64,000 nucleotides of DNA from Druceiella hillmani (GCA_039881145.1 JAYKKI010000032.1:10541001-10605000); one strand, 5' to 3'. Shown: positions 47,175-60,491, counted from the stretch's first letter. Program-made: numbers and translations. Notes: a model not told the origin generated them from the sequence alone.

Positions 47175-48203
47175 TTATGAACCAATCGTAACGAAATAAC
47201 TACTATCATCATCATCATATTTGGCACGGTGGGCCAAGGCCTTCTGTTGGAGATTCTTCCAGGAGGTTCTACTATTCGCCTGGGTTTTCCAGTTCTTTAT
47301 CCTGAGAATGTTAAAATCTTCTTCCACTGAATCGATCCATCTTAATTTTGGTCTACCTCTTCTACGAATTGTTAGAGGTTTTGCAATGAAAACTTTCTTT
47401 ACTGGGTTTTCATTTTTCATCCTAGATACGTGGGCAGCCCAGTTCATTCTTTTGATTTTGATGGTTTTTATGACATCAGGCTCACCAAACAACCTATAGA
47501 TTTCTGAGTTAAGACGTCCTCGCCAAATACCATTTTCCTTGACACCCCCAAAAATTCTCCTCAGAACCCTTCTTTCAAAGGCTGCTATTTTATTCTCTCC
47601 AGTTCTAGTTGAAGGCCAGGTTTCTGAACCATATGCTAGAACTGGCCTAATAAGAGTTTTATATACTAATAATTTCGTTTTTCTTGTAAGAAAAAAATAT
47701 TTAAGTATGGAGCTTAGTCCAAAAAATGCTTTATTGGCCGATGATATGCGATTCTGAATTTCAGAGATAGTGTCAATCTTGTTGTTAACACAAGATCCAA
47801 GGTAAGTAAAGCAGTCAACCGTTTTAAATGTATGTGAGCCAATATCCAAACGATTATGTGCATTAATTGGTGGAGATTTTTGTATAGCCATATACTTAGT
47901 CTTGGAATCGTTTATTGCCAGACCCATTTGATTTGCAGCTATCTCCAAAGACAGAGACGCCTCTCTCAAGGCTGGTAAGTTCCTAGCAATTATATCAATA
48001 TCATAAGGATACGCTAGGATCTGAACTGATTTGTAAAAAATGGTACCCCTAGTGTTAATATCTGAATCCCGAATAGCTTTTTCTAGTGCAATATTAAAAA
48101 GCAGACACGAGAGTAAGTCGCCTTGTCGAACACCATTATTGACATTGAGATCTTCAGATGGGAAATAACTACAAATAATATATACATTGGAACGTTTACT
48201 CAA
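47175..48203 (-). pseudogene. 5'-truncated non-LTR retrotransposon reverse transcriptase
   Basis: An open frame of 342 codons covers the C-terminal part of a LINE reverse transcriptase. Near the start, LNVNNGVRQGDLLSCLLFN is RT motif with GVRQGD; then FYKSVQILAYPYDIDIIARN, MGLAINDSKTKYM, TFKTVDCFTYLGS and LVYKTLIRPVLAYGSETW. The post-RT region has RVLRRIFGG, RMNWAAHVSRM and RRRGRPKLRWIDSVEEDF. The catalytic box, normally AYADD, reads AYPYD here: Ala-Asp became Pro-Tyr, so the polymerase is dead although the frame is open. The endonuclease and RT fingers are missing; homology begins at about 48180. The last codons (DDDD) are translated from a GAT repeat. Similar to proteins annotated as F52C9.6-like; the clade is uncertain. 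Confidence 0.93.
47204..47219 (-). repeat. (ATG)n tail of the non-LTR element
   Basis: On minus the element ends in ATGATGATGATGATAG instead of poly(A), as in several non-LTR clades. This marks the 3' terminus; sequence below it is host. No clear target-site duplication was found against the 5' end near 48190. Confidence 0.75.
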
Positions 48204-50010
48204 AACGGTGATAATTTCAATAAATTAAAACAAAAACAAAAAAAATCTTTTAGAAAACGATATCCTTCAATGTATTTTCTTACAGTTGAATCTGTGTAAA
48301 CTGAGTGTATGTGAAAGGATTTTCAGTATAAGATATTTTAACATTCCTTTGCTGAGATCGCAACTTTTTAACAGAAACGATTGATAATTTTCGTAAAGTT
48401 ACTTAACATCTTCTACTGAGTTTGAAGCACAAAATCACCTGTATGAATAATGTACAAATTTTTGTTGCAGCTACCCACAAATACACAAATATAAGGCTGT
48501 AAAACAGAATATAAATCTTATAATTTAAGTGGATGATTGTATGCATTGATTTGAATATATTTTATGTGTGTTTCCGAAAAAGAAATGAATTTTTTTCTTC
48601 AAAATTGTAATTTTGAGAGAGATTTTTTTAGAAACTCTTGATAATTTGCATACAATCCCTAGACATTTTCTACTCCATTTAATGAATAAAATCACCTATA
48701 TGAATAAGAGTTATATGAATTGGAGGTAAGTTTTTTATTACAACGTGTATATTAAATCCTCCATTTTCCCCAAACTTTAAGCACTTAAAGGAAAATGTAA
48801 AAAAATCGTCGTAGCCTAATCGTAGCCAGATATATGAAAAAGTTTTAAAAATTGCGGGGCCGTTGCGCGTAGTTACACAGTCGAATGGACATGACGCGAT
48901 TACAAAATGGTAGTTTAATTAGAGGACTTTAAATATTAACATGTTGCTAACTTTTATTGATTCACATTTACCTACTTTTACTTTTATATTCATACTAATA
49001 GTTAAACAACTTTCAGAATAAAACCGGAATTTGACAGAATTTTCGTTTTAAAATACAAGCCATCGCCAAGAAGATTCACAGGTAAATCTATCGTTATATT
49101 AGATCTTCAGTAGTTTAAACTCACTATTAAGAATAATTTATTAACAGCACACTATGGATTTGCAAAGATAATTTTATCACATTGTAACCTAGTGGAGAGA
49201 GGTAGCAGGAAGATTACTTTGAATCTACTGGGAAAAGCACACAAACCACTACTTCATATCATTTATTGTAAATACTCAAAATAATAGCCAGACACTCAAT
49301 GTGAAAACTGTCTTGTACTTCATATCAAACATTATAACCTCCAATTATGAATAACTAAACTATTTTCCGCGAAATACCGCTTCAAGATTTACGTGTAATG
49401 AAAACGTTAAATACCAATACTACGTTAGAATATTGACAGAATAGACGGATAAAATAAAGGTTCATTTTTCTTTTTCGTCTGATAAATTTTTCCTTCTTTT
49501 TACCATTAAGCCTTAAAGTCATTATTTCATTTATTTAAACATAGCTTGGAATTATATAGTAAAATATTTTATTTTAATCTGTTGCCGTCTTGTTAAACAA
49601 AAAGCCTATAATGTAACGAATATATTCTAGCTAACCGCCAACTCAGTTTAATATGTAAGAGAGTTTGGCTGTCAATCATGGGCTACTTATTTAGGATCAG
49701 TTATAAGTTTCATAATTATATCTTGACAAAAATTGCTCTTTGCAAAAATTATGAATCTTTATCTATCTTCGCCAAAAAATCTGCTTCAATGGATAAACAA
49801 TTCAAACTATTTATCCATTAAAGCATTTTTTTTCTTTTCCCTCTGATTTGTCGTAAAATGTTGGCAATATGCCTAAATAAAATAATATGTAAGAAACTTT
49901 AAAATATTTACGATAGATAATATATCGGAGCAGTTTGCATATTATTTAGAATAATAAGAATCAAAAATACATTTACAATTCTGAAAAACATAGTCCGAAA
50001 CTTTTTTATA
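48204..50010. other. AT-rich DNA, nothing recognised
   Basis: A short GC-richer patch at 48850-48905 (GCGGGGCCGTTGCGCG) has no recognised meaning. Confidence 0.5.
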
Positions 50011-50014
50011 TAAA

Positions 50015-50128
<114 letters not shown>

Positions 50129-50951
50129 ATCAGAGTTTTATGATGAAATAAACTGTATCTGTCTCTCTCTCACACGCCTCCTCAATCGTGTTAAGCAAAT
50201 TATTATCTTTAATTATATTTGAAATAATGGCACCTCTTTCATGATAGTCACATTTTTTTATTCGTTCAAATAAACAGGAAATTAAATCAAATAAACTGTG
50301 ATTTTTAATTAAAATCAATTAACTATATTTTTTTTTTAATTGAGATTATAACAATATTAATGAGCAAATAGTTTTATATTCTAATTTTTACCATGCTACG
50401 ATATGGTCCTTAAATAATTGGACTCATTAAATAATTTTCAAATCAGTTCAACGATTTTACACTATCAGGGGGACGTTAGGTTTTAAATCATAATTATTTA
50501 AGTCTGTCTTGAAAAAAAATTCATTACAAAGAATAAAGCCCGTAACTAGTCACAACATTTGTTAGGCCAAACAACGAACTGGCGGCCAGCCAGACGATAT
50601 CTTGGGCATACTATATTCCAGGTTTATCCAATGAGCCTCGGTATCGGCCTTCTACAAGATCGTATTTATATATAATTATATATAAATATTTTATAAGTTG
50701 CATAATTGATAATAGTAGAATACTCCTTATTTCTCCAGCAGAACTATATATGCGTTTAAAGAAACATGTGAAAAATTCCGATTCGTTTTTTTCTATGCAA
50801 TTTTATTCGGCTGTAAAGAAATGTTTATACACACAAAATCTTAACGCAATACCTCTGAGTTGAAAATCAAGAATTAAAATACAATTCAAGAAAATTTCGC
50901 ACAAATAGTAAATTTTTTTCCTATGTGGCTTTAAAAGTTCTATCTTTGTCT
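50129..50951. other. AT-rich DNA, nothing recognised
   Basis: A GC-richer patch at 50570-50660 (CTGGCGGCCAGCCAG, itself a near palindrome) has no recognised meaning. Confidence 0.5.
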
Positions 50952-50984
50952 ATACTAATACATCACGTAGTTTCATTTAATTGT
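50952..50984 (+). repeat. End fragment of the hammerhead-type repeat, copy D
   Basis: TACTAATACATCACGTAGTT then TCATTTAATTGT matches the last 33 bp of the repeat (TACTACATCACGTAGTTTCA, TTTAATTGT). The ribozyme part is absent; truncation is at the ribozyme-proximal side. Confidence 0.65.
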
Positions 50985-51669
50985 GTTTCCATTTTTCAAC
51001 GATTGTTTAAATTTTGTTTTTGTTTATAGGTTTTAAATACCAATGCTGATTACAAGCGAATTTTGATATATTATATTTTTATAAGAACCTTAGTGGTAAT
51101 AGATTGAATGTGTAAAAGTTTATAATGCAAACCGTCGCTTCAGATACTGTTTGCTAAGTAAAATTAATTACCATTACATGAAGCTGTTATAATATACAAT
51201 CACGATTCGAATTTAAAATTAAACAACTCACTGATTGAGAGAACCTCTATTTTTTTGGTTTGAGGCTTTATGCTAAAATAAACCTCAGACTGAAACAGAC
51301 TTAACTGGTTTATTCCATTTGTGTAGGTGTAAGTATAAAATATTTGATTGAAAATGAAATGAATTTGATTGAAAATGAGATTGAAATGTTTTTAAGCTGT
51401 TTTTAGACTTGTTTCTAGAAACGATAAACCAATTTTTATCGTTAAATATGACACATTAATAGTCGATACTTTCTTTATGTTTAAAAGCGAAATATAAGTT
51501 ACATTTATGCATAAATTACATTTACAAATATCAAGTTTCTATAGCCTCTTTTAAAATAAGCTTAAAAAATATAAACACATATTGAAATTCCGAAGGATAA
51601 ACATGAGTTAAATTTTTATCAATAAACGCAATTGATTCATTTTGCTTAAGAACTACAAAATGACTTCCA
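50985..51669. other. AT-rich DNA, nothing recognised
   Basis: Only a local duplication GAAATGAATTTGATTGAAAATGA around 51345-51380 was noted. Confidence 0.5.
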
Positions 51670-51693
51670 AACCCATTATGTTAATTACAAGCG

Positions 51694-51742
51694 GATAATA
51701 GAGTTTTATTTTGTTGTGAATAATAGAGTTTTATTTTGTTGT
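51694..51742. repeat. Tandem duplication of about 25 bp
   Basis: ATAATAGAGTTTTATTTTGT occurs twice in direct succession, each ending in TGTTGT, just before the 19-bp hairpin. Confidence 0.85.
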
Positions 51743-51783
51743 AATACCTTTATTAGCCATGGATATGGCTAATAAAGGTATTA
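51742..51783. repeat. Perfect 19-bp inverted repeat, GGAT loop
   Basis: TAATACCTTTATTAGCCAT (51742-51760) and its exact reverse complement (51765-51783). No gene ends nearby; it is probably a footprint or small foldback, not a terminator. Confidence 0.95.
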
Positions 51784-52855
51784 ATACGATTAGTTCTTAT
51801 TTGTTGCAAATTCATCTGAAACAATCATACTTTCTCCGACGTTACTTTCCACATTCCTTTTTTTCATATTCCTTTACCGTAATCCTTTTTTTTCTACCCT
51901 CAATCCTGCTATGAAATTCCTCCTAATATATCAAATTCAGTTTACTTGCTTCCTTTTTTTCGTTTTTGCCAAAAATGTGTTATAATATTGCAAATACTCT
52001 CTAAGTTTGGGTGACTAGAAGAGATTTCTCCTAATAAATAAACAAATAAAATTTGTTTTTTTTTCTGAATATATTTCCCACAACATGGTTTTGTGAATAA
52101 TTAATTCAAAATTAAAATTGATGGCCTCAATATTACTTAACTTAATACAAAATAAAAAACTTGAAAAACACTGTTTTAATAACGGTGACAATCCTTTCAT
52201 AAATCGAACTACTCCTGGTGTGAGTCGGATTTGAATTGATACATTAATAAAGTTACCTAATTATATGTTTTACTAGAATTTGTTTTATTTTGATAAAATT
52301 ATTTTTTTTAGATCTTTACAATACTAAATGATTAATATCAGAACTAATTATAATTTCTAAATTTATTTAAACTTGATATATCTTAAATCAACTTCGTGTT
52401 AAATTATAAATTATTTCACACGCCATGATCACAGCAAGTGAAACACCAAATCTATTACGTTACCTCTATTACGTTCTTCATATTCTGATCAAACTTGTTA
52501 ATTTAGACTACCTTTTGATATAACTATTCGAATTTGAATATATGGAATCATTTGTCCCCCAAATGTAACTCTTATTTAGAACAAAAGAAAAGTATGAATA
52601 ATTCTCCCCGGTATTTAACAATTGCATTATGGTTATGAGCGACTTTTTAAGAAATATTAAAAAAAATTAGGTAACTCTGCTCTATTAGTTGTCATCTTTA
52701 TACACAAAAAAGATTGAAACACAAAGATGCCTTGCGTGCATAGCACACCGGATAGGTGACAGCTATGCTATGCTGCATGACCGCTGTGTTATGGTGCTGC
52801 ACTGCTCGACAAAGAGTTATTACCTACGTGATATTAACATAGTGGGTCAGGAAAT
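51784..52855. other. Mostly AT-rich DNA, nothing recognised
   Basis: A GC-richer segment at 52715-52815 contains near-repeats of GCTATGCTATGCTGCATG and a 73-codon plus frame (52689-52910) with Cys, His and Met. No family was recognised, and its end overlaps the repeat family member. Confidence 0.45.
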
Positions 52856-53200
52856 AATTTTATGGCTCTTCAGCAAAATAAACCAACTGCGTTTATTCAT
52901 AAAAGTTTAACTAATATTTACCCTTACGAAGTTCAAGATACTAGTGTTTTTAAACGTTATTTTAAAAGAGACTAAAGAAACTTGATATTTTTAAATATAA
53001 TTTATGGGTAAACATAACTTATATTTTGGTTTTAATTATAAAGAAAGTATCGATTATTAATGCGTCACGTTTAACAATATAAATCGCTTCATCGTTTAAA
53101 AGTACTTTAAATTCAATTTAATTTTTTTCCTTACTGTATTCCGTTTCAGTATTATGGAAAGAGTTTATTTGCAAAGTATTCGATTTATTTGGTCGCCGTT
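52856..53200. repeat. Member of the four-copy diverged repeat family
   Basis: TTTTATGGCTCTTCAGCAAA, a GCGTTTATTCATAAAAGTTT block, AACTAATATTTACCCTTACG and AAGTTCAAGATA match the 22.23 and 10.67 kb copies. It begins the hub of duplicated blocks. Confidence 0.5.
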
Positions 53201-53971
53201 TAATTAACTTTATTTTATACCCACACTTACACAAATGGAATAAACCAGTTAATTCTGTTTCACTACCTGGTTGCTGTACACATTTAGTTTAGATAATTAC
53301 TTTGACGTTTAAATTTAAGGCTTAATGAAATTTTCATTGGCGTTAAAAATATCCTCATTTCTATGAAATGCAAATTTATCGCTATAGTTTTTGTGTAAAC
53401 TTTTTGCAACGCTGCTTTTTATATTTATTCTTCAGCAAATTCAAAAACAAAGGAGGAAAGAAATATTTTGTGGTGGACATGTTTATTAACACGTTTGGGA
53501 CTATTTTATATAAGCCACTAAGAAGGAACCTTTTTTAAATCCCCATAACTTGCGTTTCGATTGATATCTCACAATATGTATGAAATGAAAAAAAAATTTC
53601 GAATAATTTACTTGCCTTCTTAATACAACGTGTATCAACATTTTTAACAATCTTCAACAATTCAGATATATTCAGGTTAATCAGTATTCTATCATATATC
53701 AAACTTCTATAGTAAATATTTTCCGAAAAACACTTGTAGATATTTCTAGAAAAACCAATCTACAGAAAATTCTAAAATATTAAATATCAAATGATCGTTA
53801 TAGACGTCACTTCTAACTGATATTGTATGTGAAATAAAAAAAATTAAAAATAATTATTACTTTATTTGCCTCCTCCAATATTTTCATAGGAATATTTCTG
53901 AATATTAAATATGAAATATTTGAGAGATATTATCTTTCATTTCTATGCCAATATTTTAATTTATAAAAATA

Positions 53972-54025
53972 TATGACAGCTAGACGAAAACATTAAGCTA
54001 TGACAGCTAGACGAAAACATTAGTG
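53972..54025. repeat. 27-bp tandem duplication
   Basis: TATGACAGCTAGACGAAAAC then ATTA(A/G) occurs at 53972 and 53999. Confidence 0.92.
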
Positions 54026-54104
54026 AACTCATAGGGTTTCTGTTTTTTCTTTCTATTGAGGTACGAAATTCTAAACAACCGAAGAGATCTGTGTCATTCT
54101 TTAA

Positions 54105-54560
54105 TTTCAGGGTAAATTAATATGAAAATACCTTTCTTCCATAAATTTATTTATTGTTGATATGCTTTTGGTTATTCGTGTCTTTTGTCACGCTGATATA
54201 TGGTTTCAGTTTACGCGTGTATTAGTTAAAATTACAATGAGACCACTGAGAAGAAAATATTTTGCATTTGACTGAACGAATAAGGTTTCGTAGGTAACAA
54301 GTCTTAATTTTACTTTCATACTTATTTTTGAGAGTAATAAATTACATTGAAAGTACAAAATTTATGTTAATTTTTATAACTGAATATACATTTTGTGGCT
54401 ACTGGAATGTACACATAAAACTTAAACTTAAACTAAAGCCATATATATTTTTATTCAATTTTAGTTTAAAAAGGAAAACACATTCAAAAATATGTAATGT
54501 ATTTCTCTCCTCAATCGGTTTTTTTCTCTATTTTACAAATATTATGATATTTTCCACAGA
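54105..54560. repeat. Old duplicated block, partner at 23230-23660
   Basis: See partner. The following plus-strand frame at 54611-54931 (106 codons, Leu/Ile/Tyr/Phe-rich) reflects AT-rich composition. Confidence 0.45.
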
Positions 54561-54984
54561 AAATTGATCTGGAGATAAAGTTTACCACAACTCAGTTTTT
54601 CCTAACTTTCTTGCTGCTAGTCATAATTTACACGTTGGAGCTAAGCACAATATGCTGTATATTATTTTATTTACTTTTATTTTTTATCAATGGTATTGAA
54701 AAATTTTATATTTCAAATAATCATGAAGTAGTTTCCTACTTTTATTTAAATTGTTTTAATTTATATCTAGACATAAATATGATAGTTTTGGTTGGCGACT
54801 GTATGCTCTTTTACTTTTTAGTAATTGATATATTTGTGATCATGATGCAATATATTCTATTGGTTTATGCAATAAAAAATATTAAATTTTATCCTTATGT
54901 AAATGTGTTTAACACAAATATTATTTTGTAATGTTATGGTCGAATTAAAAACTTAAAAATATTATAGACAATAACAGCATGACC

Positions 54985-55690
54985 AAACTTTTCTTCATAC
55001 AATTTTAAATAACTTAATTAATATTTCTGTAAATCGAACTGACTGATCACACGATTTAAGTACCTGAAAGAGAAATGTATTAATTAATTGAAATAAATTT
55101 ACCTCGCTTATTAAATATTATAATATAATTATATATTTTTTGCATTCACTTCATGAAATTAATATCAATATATTGAATTAATGTCCATTAAATATTTCCT
55201 GTCAAAAAGTTTTTACGTCTACGTTTTAAATATTTTAAAAAATGGCATATCAAGTGATCCATTATTCAGTAGTCCATTTATTGACAAAGTATTTTTTACA
55301 AACATTTCGGGTAGACTCAATTTAATCAAAATATATATTTTATTATTATATACTTAACAATACGTGCACGATGTCACTACGAGGTGTTGAGACTAACTGT
55401 GAACGAAATGTGCTGTTGTTTTTAAGTTAACAGAAAGATGACCAAAACACAAAATACGAATAATAATCCTATGTCCGTATCTTCTCAACAATGAATTTGG
55501 CAAAAGTTTCCTGTGGATAAAGCATATCAAATTATGACGTTAAAATCACATGAACTCGTTTAATTTCCTTCTAAATAATTGCATAAGTATTAAAGCCATC
55601 GAAATGTATTTGTGTGCAATGTTTCATCATTTCATTTTTTTGTTCGTAAAATGTCTATACTGTAAGAAAATAAATAATGTGAATATTTAA
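54985..55690. repeat. Old duplicated block, partner at 4380-5130
   Basis: Direct and colinear. The Tc1-like coding remnant next to the 4.4-5.1 kb copy is not recognisable after 55690. Confidence 0.65.
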
Positions 55691-56289
55691 ATAATAAGAA
55701 CATTATTATTGCAAAGATTCTGAAACGCAACAAATGGAACTCTTGTACCTGTTTGTACACTTATTGGTCAATTTCATATTTTTTTGAATTATTCCAGAAG
55801 AAATTTAAAATTTATTCCTGAGAAAATTCGTCATAGTTTTTTTCTTCAGGAAAAAAGTAACTTTTAACACTTGAATTATAAAAATACAACATAGGCTTGA
55901 AACGTTACATGAGAGTGAGATCTAAAAATATAGGCTGTATGATTAGTGTGTGACTTTATTTTTAATATTTTTTAAAAACAAATTTGAAATGGGTTCATGT
56001 ACGAGTAAATTAATGCCGAGTATAGATATTTAAAAGAAGACTAGTTTAGGTTCTTTCTTCTTTTCCACCGTTTGGATGTTTGGAAAAATACTTCTAGTTT
56101 ATGGTACTTAAATAATTTATGGTAAATCAAGTCCGTTTTTCTTGTCACGCAAGTTTTGTTGAATAAATAATATTTTGATAAGTGACAATGTTGATAAATG
56201 ATATGATTTATTTTATTTGTAATAATAATTCCTGAGTTACCTATGAATGAAAAAATAGATAAACATTACACAGGTTGCAATGCTGTCGT

Positions 56290-56865
56290 CAATGAATTAT
56301 GTTTGAACTCAAAATAAAGAAGGTAACAAATTTAATACAATAATTAGAAGGACGGTTGGGTTGAGAGTCGATGATATCAGCAATATTCTTTGAAAACGTA
56401 GAAAAAAGTTTTACTAGCCACGTTGAGTACGAGATTAAACTTTATATTAAACTTTAAATTACAACGATTTGTTTGCTTCTAAAGGTAGTTCTCGGATTAC
56501 CTTATTTTGTTTTGTATGTAATTTAATAATCGATCATATTTTAAGGAAAAAATAATTATTAACGTACAAATAAATAAGACGTGATTCTAGCGTAGATTAA
56601 AATATCAACGCTTGTTTGAAGAAACGACAGGAAAAACTAAAACCCGGGTGCAGAAAAATATAACTGAATATCACGAAATATATTCATACACAGTCTAAAA
56701 AAATTATAATTTCATGTATCCTAGGGTACTGTCTGCATCAAAGCGAATCTAAGGACATTTCATTTGTAGAAATCACTTTAGAATTTTATATAGAAATACA
56801 TAGCCTGTATAATTCATAATCCTTCCTCTGCCGTAGTCGGGTAAAAATGCAAACAATAGCGATAT
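56290..56865. repeat. Composite of two old duplicated blocks
   Basis: 56290-56560 matches 11985-12300 (CGTC.ATGAATTATGTTTGAA). 56755-56865 matches the end of the 3.5-3.85 kb tandem duplication (AGCCTGTATAATTCATAATC). Confidence 0.5.
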
Positions 56866-57319
56866 GCAATAAAAGTGTAATAAGTAAAATTTAATTAATA
56901 TTCAGTTTTCTTATGATTATTTAACCAATTGTGCCTCTAGTTTGAAATTTTAAAAGTGGTATTTAAATCTTAAAGACATCAACTTTCTTTTTTTTCAAAT
57001 TATCAGATTTCTCATTTCGAAGTTTTGAAGGTAAAAGCAAATTTGGAGCATTATGGCTCTTATATACTTTAAGAAAGAAAATAACTGATGAAATATACAG
57101 TTACACTTAATTACATACGTACATAGCAATAAAGAAATGCATAGGCGGAAAATTATTTCAGTGAAAATAATAAAAATTAAATTGTCACCTAAAGTTGTGT
57201 CCGATTTTTTTACACGAGTTTTTAATTCTTATTCCGAATAAGATTTATGTGTAATTTGGCATGGGTGATATAATATGAGATCTGTTTTAGGGAATAGTAT
57301 ATAATGATATTAATTTCTT

Positions 57320-57755
57320 CTATAAAATCGGCTTTTATAACGGGTGTAATATCACATCAATTAAATGTAATGGCAGAAATTTTGTTTAACGCTTTTAAAT
57401 AATTGGTCATGAAGTGTGTAAGAAACGCCTATTTTTCGAATATTGGTTTTTTCGTCATTCCCAGAAAAATATAGTCATACAAAAATCGTTATTTCTAAAA
57501 AATATAGTCCTATCAACGTCCATGATTATTACTTTTTACTATTTGCCCAAAAATATGTTCACTGCCCTTAAGGCGATTTTGCTCCGACCGATGTCACCCG
57601 CAAAAACAAAGTTAAGCTCCATAAGTTAACAAAGTTTGGGTAAAATTTATTTCCATCTCGTCTTACCACCAAGTTTATTATCCACAGCTTAAAGCGCTGC
57701 CCTCGACTGAAATACTGAAAAGCTGGTTGAAATAAGCTTTTTGATAAGTTTAGTG
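57320..57755. repeat. Old duplicated block, partner at 12640-13035
   Basis: Same orientation, sharing GCAAAAACAAAGTTAA and CCCTCGACT.GAATAC. Frames of 60-71 codons on both strands inside it are unrecognised. Confidence 0.65.
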
Positions 57756-58164
57756 GCGAAAGTGTTAGCATTAAAGTTAAAAAGAGTATGTGAAACTACT
57801 GATCACAATTTGGTATTGCGTATTCAAATATGTGCATATTTTTCAAATATAATGAGTAAACGATTGGAAGCACTTATGTATTATTTCAATATATCAATTT
57901 TTTTTTTTGGAAATAACAAGTAATTTTGATGGATATTGTTTTGTTTGTTATTTTTGTAATTTTTACACCAGTTGATCTAATATAAAAAGCAACTCTTTGG
58001 CCATTTCTAATAAACCAAGATGTATATTACTTAAATTTTTCCTTTTATGGGTCAACAGAAACTGGATAGAAATTGGTGTAATATGTCGTACAACATAATG
58101 AATGGCGTTAATATGATAGGCTATGATTGAATGTGTTATTTCACAAACATGGATTTAACAACTT

Positions 58165-58582
58165 TTTAGTTTTATACTAATTCCAAATGGATACAAAATT
58201 ATTAACTTCATTTGGTTTTACTAAAATTTCTGACTTAGGTGTTAGATATCTTGATCAGGATTAATACCGTTATATCAGTAGGTAAGAATGATTGTAAACT
58301 TAAGTCTTTCCAGTTTGTTATAGAACTGCCAAACTAGAAAGTTACAAATGAAGAAAGGTACGTAAAAATTGCAGGTAATGTAAAATAAAATCTTGGCAAT
58401 ATATCGTAATCATCAATGAAAATAAACTGCAACAAATGCTTCTGCACTTATTGGCAGTTAATTTTTAAATATGAACCACATTAACTAAATTAGCGTTCCT
58501 AATAAAAAATTATTCTTTCGAACGTGTTCCATATAAACATTGAACCTATATGCTTGCATTAACCTGCTTGCTAAAGGTATAA
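58165..58582. repeat. Duplicate of 40895-41645 with the unoccupied insertion site
   Basis: At about 58287-58299 the sequence AATGATTGTAAAC occurs once and runs straight into CTTAAGTCTTTCCAG. In the 41-kb copy the same point holds the foldback insertion. Overall divergence by eye is moderate. Confidence 0.92.
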
Positions 58583-60084
58583 AATACACTTGAATTTTGA
58601 TTCGCATTTTACTTTCCTTTATTTAGTCGTAAATATTGACCGAGAAAATAATTGTCACCGACTACTTTTGCAACATATTTCATTCAATTACATGTTAGTA
58701 ATTGTAACTGTATCATAACTAAATATTTATTTTTTAAGAATGGCATGTTTTTATATAATGTCAATAAATAACACATTAAAAATTTAATTGAAATGCAAGA
58801 GAAATGAAATTTGAGTGACCCTCTATTCATTCGTGTTTTCGAAGTGACGAAATTGACACAACAGAAGCTGCATATATTTTATATCTACATTACGTATTTC
58901 ACTTACATATATGGACTCAAAAAGCTAAAACGCTGAATGAAATCACTCATATAATACATCAATTCCCTCTAACAAAATTTTAGATACCTTACTAAAAATA
59001 ATAACAGTGGAAGAAAAGGGTAAAATTCAATCACATCTTACAAAAGATGATTTGTTAAATTATTAATTTCTTTAACTTAATTTTTATTTATTCTCTAGTC
59101 CTTTATAATATCGCATAATGATACGAGATATTTTCACACAACCAGTGAAGTTTCCATTTTTAACCATAATTTTGTAGCCTAATTTACAATAATTAGGTGT
59201 TCTGAACGATGGAACCCATGATATCACAAACATCCCAAACGCATGGCCAAATTTTTGAATTATGAACTTTTAACATACAAAATTTAATTTTCTTTAAACA
59301 CAATGTACATGGGTAAGGCAATTTTATTAAAGGTTTATATTCCATTTAGTACCAAAAAAATATCATTTATTGTGTTTGAAATAATCATTTTTGTGAACAT
59401 TGATTAAAACAATTCGTTAGGTCGGAGTATGTATGCAATTTTTTGCAGACAGCTTACAAAAAAACCACAAGAAATTTTAGGTTTGATGGTAAAAGAACTG
59501 AAAAATATAGATTTTTACCTTTGGTTATCTTTATTTAAATACATATAGTTACATAGACATATTTTCTGTATGTATTAAAAAAATGTAAAATAATAAAAAT
59601 TTGGTGAAAAAATATTAATTTTGAGTATTTTTCATAAACCTTTAATGCTTTTACCTTCATATATATGGGAGTATTTTTATTATCATTTAGGCCATACTTA
59701 GGATCATAAATCTATGCCACTTTATATAAGGGAGCGCCTTTATTATTAATCTTATCGACGTCTTTTACCTCCTATCATATTTATCAAATAATTAAAAAAT
59801 ATTTAATTAGTAAAATTTTTATTAAAAATAATCTTGAAATTTAACAATTATTTAATATAATTACTATTAGAATTGTGTTTGAGGTCCACAGACTCAGGAA
59901 TGCTTTCAGCAGAAAAAAATTACCATAATTTAATTTGTGCGAATAAGAGCAAAGATTGAATAAAAAGGCAGCGACCTGGAAATATGAAGCAAGGTTCTGA
60001 AGGTTTACACTTTTAAATTGCTTAAAGTGGCATGAAGTGCTGTGTAAACAACAAAAAAACAATAAAATCGAAAATAGCATTCTA
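58583..60084. other. AT-rich DNA, nothing recognised
   Basis: A 79-codon minus frame at 59841-60080 is Leu/Phe/Ser-rich and unrecognised. Confidence 0.5.
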
Positions 60085-60390
60085 ACATCAAAGTAACATT
60101 TAAATAAATAAATTTAAGAAGGAATGACATTAAACTACGAAAACATTTATACGCAAAGTTCAAGTACATAAATCAAGAAAACATAAAAGAAATGTTAATG
60201 GAAGCTTTTATGGACTGCAATAAAAGCTTTCGTTACACAAAGTCACATTCAATCAACGCCCGTATTACCATTTGTCTGACCTCTGTTTCTATTTTATATT
60301 TTTCTTAAAGATTATTTACGGCGATATCGATATGCAAGTTCAAATATAACTTGACATGTAATATAAATTTATTGTTTCTTAATTTTTCAT
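60085..60390. repeat. Duplicated block, partner at 25215-25510
   Basis: The shared core TAATGGAAGCTTTTATGGA and CATTTGTCTGACCTCTG is conserved over about 35 kb of separation. Confidence 0.8.
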
Positions 60391-60491
60391 TTTAAGAAGG
60401 TTGCTAATTTCGTTTTCTTCATTTTGGATATTTCACTACATTCTCAGTATTTGTATTAAAACTATGTCAAAATTTTGTACTTCATGGAATA

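Noticed and set aside
47221..47757. Two plus-strand frames of 72-92 codons
   Set aside because: They lie antisense to the reverse transcriptase and show no motif of their own.
54611..54931. 106-codon hydrophobic frame resembling a membrane protein
   Set aside because: The Leu/Ile/Phe/Tyr richness follows from base composition; no start context, partner or motif.
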